44,689 nucleotides of DNA from an uncultured Bacteroides sp. Its GTDB lineage: Bacteria > Bacteroidota > Bacteroidia > Bacteroidales > Bacteroidaceae. A model generated the notes under the pieces. The model was not told where the DNA came from and made no database searches. It saw only the letters and a list, made by a program, of their open reading frames with translations. Within the stretch, counting starts at the first letter, position 1. Each line of letters opens with the position of its first letter. Positions 23,267 to 32,431 of the stretch are shown piece after piece. The DNA lies in NCBI GenBank assembly GCA_944320295.1, contig CALUGY010000079.1, positions 1 to 44,689 of the forward strand. Direction: 5' to 3'. The translations under genes and the position numbers were made by a program.

Positions 23267-24115
23267 ATGAAAGAAGTTAGACTGAACAACGGAGTGATGA
23301 TGCCGGCCATCGGCTACGGCGTGTATCAAATTCCGCAGAGTGAAACCGAGCGGTGCGTGACGGATGCGCTGGAACTGGGCTACAGGATGATAGACACGGC
23401 GGCATCCTATTTCAATGAAGAGCAAGTGGGCCGTGCCATCCGCCACAGCGGCCTGAAACGCGAGGAGCTGTTTGTCACCACCAAGCTGTGGGTGCAGGAC
23501 TACGAGTTCGACGACGCGTTGCGCGCTTTCGACCGTTCTATGAAGTTGCTCGGGCTGGACTACCTGGATTTGTATTTGCTACATAAGCCCTATGGCAATT
23601 ACTACGCGTCGTGGCGGGCAGCGGAAAGGCTTTACAAGGAAGGGCGCATACGTGCCATCGGCGTGACCAGCTTCTCGGACGAGCGTTTGCAAGACCTTTT
23701 CCTGCACAACGAGGTGAAGCCAGCCGTCAACCAGATTGAGACGAACCCCTTCTTCCAGCAGCAGGCATCCAATGCCTTCTTGCGCAGCGAGGGCATACAG
23801 CACGAGGCTTGGGCTCCCTTTGCCGAGGGAAAAGACGGCCTGTTTGCCCACCCTGTGCTGCAATCCATAGCTGCCAGGCATGGTAAGACAGTAGGCCAGG
23901 TGGTGCTCCGCTGGCTGAACCAGCGGGGTGTTGTGGTCATCCCGAAGAGCGTCCGCAGGGAGCGGATGGCGGAAAACTTGGACATCTACGGTTTCACGCT
24001 GACGGATGCGGACATGGCCGCCATCGCCACGCTTGACCGGGGGAGAAGCCCCATTTACGACGACCAAGACCTTGCGACGGTAAAAGGAATAGGAACCTAT
24101 AAAATACATGACTGA
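23267..24115 (+). CDS. aldo/keto reductase (2,5-diketogluconate reductase type)
   Basis: 282 residues starting MKEVRLNNGVMMPAIGYGVY. The catalytic tetrad is complete: Asp43 (MIDTAASY), Tyr48, Lys73 (TTKLW) and His106 (LLHKPYG). The NADPH-binding C-terminal motif VVIPKSVRRERMAENLDI is present. It belongs to the AKR5-like branch that reduces small carbonyls or keto sugars in the cytoplasm. The actual substrate is unknown. It is the first of two adjacent paralogues (the second starts 2 bp after the stop), opposite an AraC regulator. Confidence 0.92.
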   Translation: MKEVRLNNGVMMPAIGYGVYQIPQSETERCVTDALELGYRMIDTAASYFNEEQVGRAIRHSGLKREELFVTTKLWVQDYEFDDALRAFDRSMKLLGLDYLDLYLLHKPYGNYYASWRAAERLYKEGRIRAIGVTSFSDERLQDLFLHNEVKPAVNQIETNPFFQQQASNAFLRSEGIQHEAWAPFAEGKDGLFAHPVLQSIAARHGKTVGQVVLRWLNQRGVVVIPKSVRRERMAENLDIYGFTLTDADMAAIATLDRGRSPIYDDQDLATVKGIGTYKIHD

Positions 24116-24117
24116 AT

Positions 24118-24975
24118 ATGAAAACCATCGAATTGAACAACGGCATCAAGATGCCGCTGTTGGGCTACGGGGTGTATCTTGTAAGCCCGCAAGACTGCGA
24201 ACGTTGTGTGCGCGATGCCATCCGCACGGGTTACCGCTTGATAGACACGGCGCAGGCGTATTATAACGAAGAGGGCGTGGGTGCGGCCATACAGGCATGT
24301 GGCGTGCCACGCAGCGAGTTGTTCCTCACTACGAAAGTCTGGATATCGAACAGCGGGGAGGAAAGGGCCGCGCACAGCATAGACGAATCGCTCCGTAAAC
24401 TGCGGACGGACTATATCGATCTGCTGCTGGTGCACCAGCCGTTCGGTGACTATTACGGCACATACCGTACCATGGAACGGGCCTATCGGGCTGGGAAAGT
24501 CCGCGCGATAGGTCTGAGTAACTTCTACGGCGCGCGTTTCGTGGACTTGGCGGAGAACATGGACATCAAGCCGGCCGTGTTGCAGCTGGAGACGCACGTG
24601 TTCGCGCAGCAGAAGGAGATGCGCGGGCTGATGGCGGAATACGGTACGCGCCTGATGGCGTGGGGGCCGCTGGCGCAAGGCTCGGACGCTCTCTTTACGG
24701 ACGCGACGCTGAAGGCCATCGGCGCGAAGCATGGCAAGACCAATGCCCAAATTGCCCTGAAGTTCCTTATGGACGAAGGCATCGTCGCCATTCCCAAGTC
24801 GGCGCATGTGGAGCGGATGGTTGAAAACCTAGATATAGACGGTTTCGAGCTGACAGCGGATGAACGAGATGCCATCCGCCGGCTCGACACGGGCATGACG
24901 AAAGCGGATTTTAACGACCCGGCGATGGCAAAGTATCTGTTAGAGTACGATAAATGCTTCAATCCTGGTAACTGA
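24118..24975 (+). CDS. aldo/keto reductase, second paralogue
   Basis: 285 residues starting MKTIELNNGIKMPLLGYGVY. Tetrad residues Asp43, Tyr48, Lys73 and His106 occupy the same positions as in the upstream copy, and the cofactor motif is IVAIPKSAHVERMVENLDI. The two copies are alike in outline but well diverged, so the duplication is not recent. It is translationally adjacent to the first. Together they may act on related substrates or form a heterodimer; this is conjecture. Confidence 0.92.
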   Translation: MKTIELNNGIKMPLLGYGVYLVSPQDCERCVRDAIRTGYRLIDTAQAYYNEEGVGAAIQACGVPRSELFLTTKVWISNSGEERAAHSIDESLRKLRTDYIDLLLVHQPFGDYYGTYRTMERAYRAGKVRAIGLSNFYGARFVDLAENMDIKPAVLQLETHVFAQQKEMRGLMAEYGTRLMAWGPLAQGSDALFTDATLKAIGAKHGKTNAQIALKFLMDEGIVAIPKSAHVERMVENLDIDGFELTADERDAIRRLDTGMTKADFNDPAMAKYLLEYDKCFNPGN

Positions 24976-25125
24976 CAGGTAGGTTCCGTCGGCTCATCCT
25001 GTCCCCTTCCATTACCTATTTCCCCTTAATAAGTCTTAATAGGGAGAACCTTTTGGGGCATATATGGTGTTATTAGAACATCTGATTGCAAAATATTCAT
25101 GAACTAATAACAAAAGACTACGCTT

Positions 25126-27585
25126 ATGAAGTACCTGATTGTAGGAGGGGTGGCCGGAGGAGCCACAGCCGCCGCACGTATCCGCCGCATAGCAGAACAG
25201 GCGGAAATCATCTTGTTCGAGAGGGGAGAGCACATCTCTTACGCCAACTGTGGTTTGCCATATTACATTGGAGGGGTGATTGCCGAACGCGACCGCCTGT
25301 TTGTGCAGACGCCTGCGGCTTTTGGCCGACGCTTCCGCATAGACGTGCGTACGCAGTCGGAGGTGACAGGCATAGACCGTGAGAAGAAGCTGGTACACGT
25401 GCGCAAGGCATCGGGCGAGGTCTACACCGAGAGCTACGACAAGCTGCTGCTCTCGCCGGGCGCGTCTCCGGTGCGTCCGCCTTTGCCGGGGATAGACAGC
25501 AAACGCCTGTTCACCTTGCGGAATGTGGCGGACACCGACCGCATCAAAGCCTTCGTACAACAGCAGGCCGTGAAGCGGGCCGTCATAGTGGGCGGAGGCT
25601 TCATCGGACTGGAGATGGCGGAGAACTTGCACCATGCCGGTGTGCAAGTATCGGTAGTGGAGATGGCAGACCAAGTGATGGGGCCGATAGACTTCTCCAT
25701 GGCCGCGTTGGTACACGAACACCTGTTGCAGAAGGGCGTAAGGCTCTATCTGAAGCAGGCGGTGGAGTCATTTGAAGATACGGAACAGGGTGTCACCGTC
25801 CGCTTCAAGTCCGGCATGTCGGTGGAGACCGATATGGTGCTGCTCTCCATAGGCGTTCGCGCCGAGACCCGTCTGGCCTCCGAGGCCGGGCTGGAGATAG
25901 GCGAGATGCGCGGCATACGGGTGAACGAGTATCTGCAAACGTCCGATGCGGATATCTATGCCGTAGGCGATGCCATAGAGTATCCTCATCCGCTTACGGG
26001 CAAACCGTGGCTCAACTTCCTGGCCGGGCCGGCCAACCGACAGGCACGTATTGTAGCCGACAACATGGTGGAGGGCAACCACGTGAAGTACGAGGGCTCC
26101 ATCGGCACCTCCATAGCCAAGGTGTTCGACATGACCGTGGCCTCTACCGGACTTCCCGCCAAACGCCTGAAGCAATGGGGCATCCCTTATCTCTCGGCCA
26201 CCATCCATTCCGGTTCGCACGCGGGTTACTATCCGGGTGCCTCGCAGATGGCCATGAAGATAACCTTCTCACCCGATGGCGGCAAGCTCTACGGTGCACA
26301 AATCGTGGGCTTCGACGGTGTGGACAAACGCATAGACGAGTATGCCCTTGTCTTGAAGCAGGGCGGCATGGTGTACGACCTTGTGCGCTTGGAACATGCC
26401 TACGCCCCGCCATTTTCATCGGCCAAAGACCCCGTGGCCGTGTCGGGCTACGTGGCCGGAAACATATTGAGCGGGAAGATGACTCCTTTGTATTGGCGTG
26501 AACTGGCCGATACCGATCTGTCCGGAGTGACGTTGGTCGATGTCCGTACGGAGGACGAGTATGCCTTGGGGCACATACCCGGTGCAATCAATGTCCCGTT
26601 AGATGACTTGCGTGAGCGTATGGGCGAGATTCCTGCCGACCGGCCTGTATACCTGTATTGCGGGGTGGGCTTGCGCGGCTATCTGGCTTCGAACATACTG
26701 AAGGCCAATGGTTATGCGGATGTGCGCAACCTGATAGGCGGATTGAAAACCTATAAGGCGGCCATCGCTCCCATATGTCTGCCCGATGATAATGCTTGCC
26801 GTTACGATGCGGCACATGTCATAAGCGGTACAGCTTTGGAAGATGCGGATAAGGAAGTACGTATAGTGCAGGTGGATGCTTGCGGCATGCAATGCCCCGG
26901 TCCCATATTGAAATTGAAAAAGCACATGGAAGCGTTGAAGCCGGGTGAGCGGCTGGAGCTGGTGGCCACGGATGCGGGCTTCCCGCGCGATGCGGAGGCT
27001 TGGTGTCGCAGCACGGGTAACCGTTTCCTGTCCTCGCAAGCGGAAGGCGGGACGTACCGGGTGTTGGTGGAGAAAGTTGCCGACGTTTCTGTGCGGCCAC
27101 AGTCCGCATTGCCACCGCAAGGCAAAACCTTTATCATGTTCAGCGATGACCTCGATAAGGCCCTTGCCACTTTCGTGCTGGCCAACGGGGCAGCTGCCAC
27201 GGGCACCAAGGTCACCATATTCTTCACTTTCTGGGGGCTGAACGTCATCAAGAAGGAACACAAACCCCGTGTGGAGAAAGACTTCTTCGGGCGGATGTTC
27301 GGCATGATGCTTCCTTCTTCCTCGCTTAAACTGAAGCTGTCCAAGATGAACATGCTCGGCGTGGGCTCCCGCATGATGCGGAGCTTGATGCGGCGTAAGG
27401 GCATCGATTCGTTGGAGTCGTTGCGCAGCCAGGCCATAGAGAACGGTGTGGAGTTTATCGCTTGCCAGATGTCCATGGATGTTATGGGTATCAAACGGGA
27501 GGAGTTGCTCGATTGTGTGACGTTGGGCGGCGTGGCCACGTATATGGAACGCGCCGAACAAGCCGGTGTGAACCTGTTTATCTGA
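25126..27585 (+). CDS. CoA-disulfide-reductase-like flavoprotein fused to rhodanese, TusA and DsrE-like modules
   Basis: 819 residues in four modules. Residues 1-445: FAD/NAD(P)-dependent pyridine nucleotide-disulfide oxidoreductase with VGGVAGGATAAARIRR, the single active Cys42 in SYANCGLPYY, a second GGGFIGLEMAE nucleotide motif and DADIYAVGDA. Residues about 455-550: rhodanese with active-site Cys512 in YCGVGLRG. Residues about 580-650: TusA/SirA-like with Cys590 in the CPGP motif. Residues about 660-819: DsrE/F-like sulfur-relay module (FIMFSDDLDKALATF...GAAATGTKVTIFFTFWGL). The combination suggests persulfide or CoA-persulfide reduction and sulfur transfer in the cytoplasm. Related fusions are known. 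The 150 bp upstream lack a clear consensus promoter. Confidence 0.92.
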   Translation: MKYLIVGGVAGGATAAARIRRIAEQAEIILFERGEHISYANCGLPYYIGGVIAERDRLFVQTPAAFGRRFRIDVRTQSEVTGIDREKKLVHVRKASGEVYTESYDKLLLSPGASPVRPPLPGIDSKRLFTLRNVADTDRIKAFVQQQAVKRAVIVGGGFIGLEMAENLHHAGVQVSVVEMADQVMGPIDFSMAALVHEHLLQKGVRLYLKQAVESFEDTEQGVTVRFKSGMSVETDMVLLSIGVRAETRLASEAGLEIGEMRGIRVNEYLQTSDADIYAVGDAIEYPHPLTGKPWLNFLAGPANRQARIVADNMVEGNHVKYEGSIGTSIAKVFDMTVASTGLPAKRLKQWGIPYLSATIHSGSHAGYYPGASQMAMKITFSPDGGKLYGAQIVGFDGVDKRIDEYALVLKQGGMVYDLVRLEHAYAPPFSSAKDPVAVSGYVAGNILSGKMTPLYWRELADTDLSGVTLVDVRTEDEYALGHIPGAINVPLDDLRERMGEIPADRPVYLYCGVGLRGYLASNILKANGYADVRNLIGGLKTYKAAIAPICLPDDNACRYDAAHVISGTALEDADKEVRIVQVDACGMQCPGPILKLKKHMEALKPGERLELVATDAGFPRDAEAWCRSTGNRFLSSQAEGGTYRVLVEKVADVSVRPQSALPPQGKTFIMFSDDLDKALATFVLANGAAATGTKVTIFFTFWGLNVIKKEHKPRVEKDFFGRMFGMMLPSSSLKLKLSKMNMLGVGSRMMRSLMRRKGIDSLESLRSQAIENGVEFIACQMSMDVMGIKREELLDCVTLGGVATYMERAEQAGVNLFI

Positions 27586-27611
27586 CGCAATGTTGGAAAG
27601 CATAAAAGAAA

Positions 27612-27643
27612 CCGCCCCGAAAGTTTTTTCGCTTCCGGGGCGG
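27612..27643. terminator. shared terminator between convergent genes
   Basis: CCGCCCCG pairs with CGGGGCGG, extended by AAG/CTT after one mismatch. On the minus strand it is followed by TTTCTTTTATG, so it mainly serves the minus-strand operon, and it may also stop the plus-strand gene ending at 27585. Confidence 0.75.
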
Positions 27644-27673
27644 CTTTGTCGTCGACTGCTGTGTACGCAGTAT

Positions 27674-28585
27674 TTATTTGCTATATGATGCTTTCACGAA
27701 GGGTGCGTCAAGCAAGTAATCAAGACTCTGCTTTACGCTTTCCATGACGGGACAGCTGTATTGCTCTATCTCGGCCACGATGTCTTGCGTTCCCGCTTTG
27801 TCGGCGTTGCGGAAGATGGCGTCATAGCCTACCATGCCGCTTTGGCCTATCTCACGGTGGTCTTTTATATGCAACATCGTGAAACGTCCCGGGTACTTGG
27901 TGAAGTAGTCCACAGGACTGCTCTGCCCACGTACTACCCAGTATACATCCATTTGGAAGAATACATTCTCCGGATTGGTGTGTTGCAGCATATAGTCAAG
28001 CATCACTTCCTTTCCCTCCACTTTCTGAAACTCGTGGTTGTGGTTATGGTAGCCGTACTTCAATCCGGCCTCGCGGCATCGCTTGCCCACTTCGTTGTAG
28101 TAGTCGCAGTAGGTTTGCAGGTCCTTGATTGTTTTGGGAACGGACATCCATGGCGTTACAATGTATTTCATGCCGGCTGCTTTGTGGTCGGCAATGCACT
28201 TGTCCCACCATGCCAAGGCTTCCGTCAGGTCTCCTTTGGCCAGTTCTTCGTCGGTTAAGGCACGCGTGGTGTGCGATGAAAGTACGCTCATGCCATATTT
28301 CTCCACCAATGCTTTGAAGTCCGCCGGAGCCATGCCATAGAACTTGCCGTCGTTGTAATTGGCAGCTTCCACGCTGGTGTAGCCCATCTCGGCCAGTTGC
28401 TTCAATACCGGCTCAAGGTCGGCATCGCTTTTAAGCAGGTCCCTTACAGAGTAGAGCTGTATGCACACTTCCTTCTTTTCGCATTGTGTGGCGGCTCCAT
28501 CCTGCGACGTACTGTTTTGTGTACATGAGCCGAGGGGTAGAGCCAAGCCTAACACGCAGGCTGTAATGATGTGTTTGACTTTCAT
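27674..28585 (-). CDS. TIM-barrel sugar isomerase/epimerase-like lipoprotein
   Basis: 303 residues from ATG 28583-28585 (MKVKHIITACVLGLALPLGSC), lipidated at Cys21; the longer frame to 28723 overlaps the upstream gene. The body is an AP-endonuclease-2-type (xylose-isomerase-like) TIM barrel with VCIQLYSVRDLL, YTSVEAANYNDGKFYG, YGYHNHNHEF, FFQMDVYWVVRG and MLHIKDHREIG. The His, Glu and Asp residues in these motifs fit the metal site of the fold. It is the last gene of the four-gene operon, 14 bp after the DUF1080 gene. In related Bacteroides loci such proteins are reported as acting on 3-keto-glycosides or the derived glycals. The exact step here is inferred. Confidence 0.85.
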   Translation of the reverse strand: MKVKHIITACVLGLALPLGSCTQNSTSQDGAATQCEKKEVCIQLYSVRDLLKSDADLEPVLKQLAEMGYTSVEAANYNDGKFYGMAPADFKALVEKYGMSVLSSHTTRALTDEELAKGDLTEALAWWDKCIADHKAAGMKYIVTPWMSVPKTIKDLQTYCDYYNEVGKRCREAGLKYGYHNHNHEFQKVEGKEVMLDYMLQHTNPENVFFQMDVYWVVRGQSSPVDYFTKYPGRFTMLHIKDHREIGQSGMVGYDAIFRNADKAGTQDIVAEIEQYSCPVMESVKQSLDYLLDAPFVKASYSK

Positions 28586-28599
28586 ATAGCGTTGTTCCT

Positions 28600-29475
28600 T
28601 TAGTCGAGTACCTTCACACGGATGTTGCGGAACCAGATGTCGTTGCCATGGTCTTGCAATCCGATGAAGCCTTCGTGGTTTTCGCCGCCGCAGTTGTTCA
28701 ACAGTTCGAATGCCAAAGGCCATGCCTTCTCGCTGAACTTGCTAGCTTGCAACATCTCTGTCCATCTGGGTGTCCACAAGTGGTATTCAAGCACGTTCTC
28801 TCCATTCTGCCCGTGTACAACCGTTCCTTGGTAAACCATGATCTTGGCCTTGTTCCATTCCCCGTACGGTTTGGCGTTTTGCGGAACGGCCGGAATCATG
28901 TCATACAACGAAGCTGATTGGCGATTGTTGTCCTTACCCAGTTTGGCGTCAGGATGGTTCTCGTTGTCGAGCAACTGGTATTCAGGTGCTGAGATGTAGA
29001 TAGGCTCTATGATTTCGTTCCCATCCTTGTCCTTGGATGTTACTTCCTGTGCTAAGTAGAGAATACCTGAGTTTCCGCCTTTGGAAATCTTCCACTCCAG
29101 TTCCAGTTCGAAGTTCTTGAACTTGTGAGCGAAGATCAGGTCGCCGCCATCACCTTCTTGGGCTTCTCCGCCGCCGCTACCGTTGAATTTGATACAGCCG
29201 TCTTCGATAACCCAGCGCGAAGGCACCTTGTCTTTGCCATATCCGCGCCATCCATTGAATGTTTTCCCGTCGAAGATGGTGATGTATCCGTCTTTGTCTA
29301 TCGGGAAACTCAAACTGTCAGTTTCAGGTGCTTTCAATGCTTTCGAATAAGAGAGCTTGATGCTTGTAGGGGCCGTAGCCTCGTCACTTGCGTTCGATTT
29401 CTTTGCGCCGCCGCAAGATGCCAGTACGGCACCTCCTATAAGGCAGCAAGCCAGGGGATAAAATACTTTCTTCAT
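28600..29475 (-). CDS. DUF1080 (3-keto-disaccharide hydrolase family) lipoprotein
   Basis: 291 residues with a lipoprotein signal (MKKVFYPLACCLIGGAVLASC, Cys21). The jelly-roll DUF1080 domain occupies residues about 60-290: YITIFDGKTFNGWRGYG, FELELEWKISKGGNSGILY, EYQLLDNENHPD, a central ASLYDMIPA and the end GFIGLQDHGNDIWFRNIRVK. Family members cleave 3-keto-glycosides by elimination or hydrolysis. Its position between two Gfo/Idh oxidoreductases and a TIM-barrel protein supports the 3-keto route. Probably anchored in the outer membrane facing the periplasm or the outside. Confidence 0.9.
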   Translation of the reverse strand: MKKVFYPLACCLIGGAVLASCGGAKKSNASDEATAPTSIKLSYSKALKAPETDSLSFPIDKDGYITIFDGKTFNGWRGYGKDKVPSRWVIEDGCIKFNGSGGGEAQEGDGGDLIFAHKFKNFELELEWKISKGGNSGILYLAQEVTSKDKDGNEIIEPIYISAPEYQLLDNENHPDAKLGKDNNRQSASLYDMIPAVPQNAKPYGEWNKAKIMVYQGTVVHGQNGENVLEYHLWTPRWTEMLQASKFSEKAWPLAFELLNNCGGENHEGFIGLQDHGNDIWFRNIRVKVLD

Positions 29476-29534
29476 GAGTAGTGTAAGTAATTAAGTTGTT
29501 CTTATATATTGTTTATCATGTGAACCGTAACCGT

Positions 29535-31019
29535 TTATTTGGGCATATCGGGCAGTCTCCATCCTTCACGGTAGTTGTGCTTGATAAGTTCTTGTGCGAA
29601 AGCCTGTGCGTTTACAGGATCGGTCCAAGTCTTATCGAATGTCGGGTGACCGTTGTGTATCTGGAAACCGTCTTTGATGACTGTGCGTATCGTTTCGTTC
29701 TCTCCGATATTGGTGAAGCGCATGTTGAAGCCGTCCCATTCCAATGTCTTGTTCAGGGCTTGCAGACGTATGGCCAATACGCCCATTGCCACCATTTCGT
29801 TCATCGGGCCTGCTTCCGAGAAGTCGGACTTACAGGGAACGCGGTTCTCTTTGCTTTCCTTGCAAGCACGCACCCAGTCCATTTCGTGGCCGCCGGCACC
29901 GCCTTCCACGCGACGGCATACCTTAGGTGCATTGGGCACGCGGCCTGAAAGCAGCCACGGGTTTTCTCCATAGCAGCTGCAGATGAGCGTATCCTTCGTT
30001 CCGTGGAATATGGTGAGACCGCCATTGTCGGGCATCAGTTTCTTACCTTGCGGGAAGCCTTTCGGACGTTCGGGCAGCATGCCGCCGTCGTACCAATGTA
30101 TTTCCACTTCGGGCATGGCTACCTTGGGCATGTTATCACGTGCCGGGAATATCATTTTCACATGTTGTGCCTGCGGGGCGCATGCATTGAGCAGCAACGT
30201 GGACGAGCCTTCAACCTTGATGGGATATTGCAGTTTCAATGCCTTGAAAGGTTGGTGCAGGATGTGGCATGCCATGTCGCCCAAAGCTCCCGTACCATAA
30301 TCCCACCAGCCGCGCCAGTTCCAGGGATGATAAATCTCGCTGTACGGGTTCAGTTTTGCAGGACCGGTAAACAAATCCCAGTTCAATGTCTTGGGGATGC
30401 GGTCTTCCTTCTCGGGGCTGTTCAAGCCTTGCGGCCAAATGGGGCGGTCGGTAGCGCATTCCACTTTGTACACGTCACCTATTTCGCCGTTCCATATCCA
30501 TTCGCAAACGAGGTCGGTACCTTCGCCGGACGAGCCTTGGTTACCCATCTGCGTGGCAACGCCTGTAGAGGCGGCCAGTTTGGTGAGCAAGCGTGATTCG
30601 TATACAGAGTGTGTCAACGGCTTCTGCACATACACATGTTTGCCCAGCGTCATGGCATCGGCCGCGATGATGGCGTGCGTATGGTCTGCCGTGGCCACGA
30701 TGACGGCATCGATGGACTTGCCCATTTCGTCGAACATCTTGCGGTAGTCCCAGTAGCGTTTTGCATTCGGGTTCTCGTCGAACACGCCTTTCGCATAGCG
30801 CCAGTCCACGTCGCAGAGGGCTACTATGTTCTCTGTCTTCTTCACATTGTTGATGTTGGTGTGTCCCATGCCGCCAATACCTACGGCAGCAATATTCAAC
30901 TTGTCACTTGGCGGTATGTGTCCGTGACTGCGACCCAGAATGGTACTCGGGGCGATAGTAAGGCCTGCGAGGGCCATTCCACCTGTTTTCAGGAATTCTC
31001 TTCTTGTAAACTTTGACAT
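29535..31019 (-). CDS. Gfo/Idh/MocA oxidoreductase with Tat signal
   Basis: 494 residues. The N-terminus has a twin-arginine motif TRREFLKTGG followed by a hydrophobic stretch (MALAGLTIAPSTILG), so it is exported folded with its nicotinamide cofactor. The Rossmann domain has VGIGGMGHTNI, and the catalytic-lobe signature KHVYVQKPLTHSVYESRLL carries the conserved Lys-Pro. The C-terminal alpha/beta domain includes YHPWNWRGWWDYGTGALGDMACHILHQPF. Many periplasmic family members oxidise sugars at C3. It is the second gene of the operon, 50 bp after the cytoplasmic-type paralogue. Confidence 0.92.
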   Translation of the reverse strand: MSKFTRREFLKTGGMALAGLTIAPSTILGRSHGHIPPSDKLNIAAVGIGGMGHTNINNVKKTENIVALCDVDWRYAKGVFDENPNAKRYWDYRKMFDEMGKSIDAVIVATADHTHAIIAADAMTLGKHVYVQKPLTHSVYESRLLTKLAASTGVATQMGNQGSSGEGTDLVCEWIWNGEIGDVYKVECATDRPIWPQGLNSPEKEDRIPKTLNWDLFTGPAKLNPYSEIYHPWNWRGWWDYGTGALGDMACHILHQPFKALKLQYPIKVEGSSTLLLNACAPQAQHVKMIFPARDNMPKVAMPEVEIHWYDGGMLPERPKGFPQGKKLMPDNGGLTIFHGTKDTLICSCYGENPWLLSGRVPNAPKVCRRVEGGAGGHEMDWVRACKESKENRVPCKSDFSEAGPMNEMVAMGVLAIRLQALNKTLEWDGFNMRFTNIGENETIRTVIKDGFQIHNGHPTFDKTWTDPVNAQAFAQELIKHNYREGWRLPDMPK

Positions 31020-31069
31020 GGTTCGTTTAGATTTTTAGAGTGGTTGATAAAATATGTTAGTTTGTTCTG

Positions 31070-32149
31070 TCATGCTTGTTGTTTGTTGGGACGAAGCAGG
31101 CCGTAACCGTTTGCCATGTGTTTCCGGCGTTCCCTTATCTCGTCCAGCGTTTGCAGGTTGCCGATGGCTGGCAAATCGTTGTGCGCGGCATCTTCAAGGA
31201 ATGTCCACGCATATTGCGAGGCGATGGCCGAGTCCCTTAGGCAGGGCAGGTGCGGGTCGCGCTTCCCGCTGGCTATGGAGTCGGCCATAAGATGGCACAA
31301 ACGGTCGAGGTTCTTGCCTCCGAACGGCTGCTCCATGCGGAGCGTGCGGTTTACGCCGTGCAGCTCCACGGTGGCGGTCTTGAAATCGTGTGTCATGCGC
31401 ACAATGCCTTTTGTGCCGATGATGTCGGTATACGCGTTGTGCGTCTGGTCTTTGGACAGCTGGCCGTAGACGAATCCTTGTGTGATGTCGAACACCACGC
31501 CGTTCTGGAACGTGCCGTGGCACTGTACCCACCAAGGGTCTTTGTAGTTCCACATGCGCATGCCTTGCGCATGCCATGTCTTATATTCGCAATCGGCATA
31601 CCACCGTGCAATGTCTATGTAGTGCATGCCGCAGTCGTGGAATGCAGGCCCCTCGTACTCATGTCCTTCGCCCGGAGCCAACCCCGGCGTCATGTGGCAG
31701 ATGCGTATGATGGCCAGTTCCCCTATCTCGCCCTCGTCTATGAATTGCTTCATGGCCTGGTGGTACCAGGAGTTGCGCAGGTAGAGGTTTACGGTAGAGA
31801 GGCAGTCACCTTGCTCGGACAGCTTCACGGCTTCCCATTCACGGTCTATTGTGTCGGCAATAGGCTTCTCCGCTATGATGTGCTTGCGCGTCTCGACGGC
31901 CCTTGCTATCTGTTCGGGCCGTGAGTTTGCCAGCGTGAAGAGTCCTACGGCTTGTACGGTATCGTCATTGAATATGTCTTGTTCGTCTGCGGTGACGATA
32001 GAATCCGGGGAGAGCTTGTGTGCAAGCTCGCGCGAGGCCTCGTTCGTGTCGCAAATGTATGTTATCTCCCATTTCCCGCTATCTTGCAATGCCTTCAGGT
32101 ACATTTGCCCCATGCGGCCGAATCCTATGAGTCCAATCCTTATTTTCAT
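31070..32149 (-). CDS. Gfo/Idh/MocA oxidoreductase, cytoplasmic type
   Basis: 359 residues from ATG 32147-32149 (MKIRIGLIGFGRMGQMYLKAL), with no signal peptide; the frame continues to 32233 without a credible start. The Rossmann GFGRMG motif is followed by the acidic YICDTNEAS, and the Lys-Pro motif is HIIAEKPIADTI. The catalytic-lobe segment is EYEGPAFHDCGMHYIDIARWY, with the family's usual Asp-x3-His-x3-Asp pattern. It is the first gene of the operon and may re-reduce imported 3-keto sugars at the expense of NAD(P)H. The pairing of one exported and one cytoplasmic paralogue is the reason for that suggestion. Confidence 0.9.
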   Translation of the reverse strand: MKIRIGLIGFGRMGQMYLKALQDSGKWEITYICDTNEASRELAHKLSPDSIVTADEQDIFNDDTVQAVGLFTLANSRPEQIARAVETRKHIIAEKPIADTIDREWEAVKLSEQGDCLSTVNLYLRNSWYHQAMKQFIDEGEIGELAIIRICHMTPGLAPGEGHEYEGPAFHDCGMHYIDIARWYADCEYKTWHAQGMRMWNYKDPWWVQCHGTFQNGVVFDITQGFVYGQLSKDQTHNAYTDIIGTKGIVRMTHDFKTATVELHGVNRTLRMEQPFGGKNLDRLCHLMADSIASGKRDPHLPCLRDSAIASQYAWTFLEDAAHNDLPAIGNLQTLDEIRERRKHMANGYGLLRPNKQQA

Positions 32150-32343
32150 ACGGGTAGGGTTTGAAGGTTCAAGGAGCCGGTGAGTGATTTGTTGGGACAA
32201 TATGTGGAAGGGTTCATATCCATGCGGCTGCAAGCTGATGTCGATGTTCCAGACGGGTGAGCGTCGGATATGGTTAGCGTTTTCGGTAAGAGTGTCAGTC
32301 TCATGTCACTTTTGTTCGTTTATGTTCCGTTTGTGTGTTGTGG

Positions 32344-32351
32344 CAAAAATA
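32344..32351 (-). promoter_or_regulatory. -7 box for the keto-sugar operon
   Basis: TATTTTTG on the minus strand, about 195 bp before the first ATG, implying a long leader. No -33 box matches well. The 282-bp gap 32150-32431 holds nothing else recognised. Confidence 0.45.
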
Positions 32352-32431
32352 AGGTATTTTTGTTAGAGAAGTACGCACAATGGTATTAAAGAAAATAAAA
32401 AAACGACACCTTCCGGCCCATTTCCCGCAAA

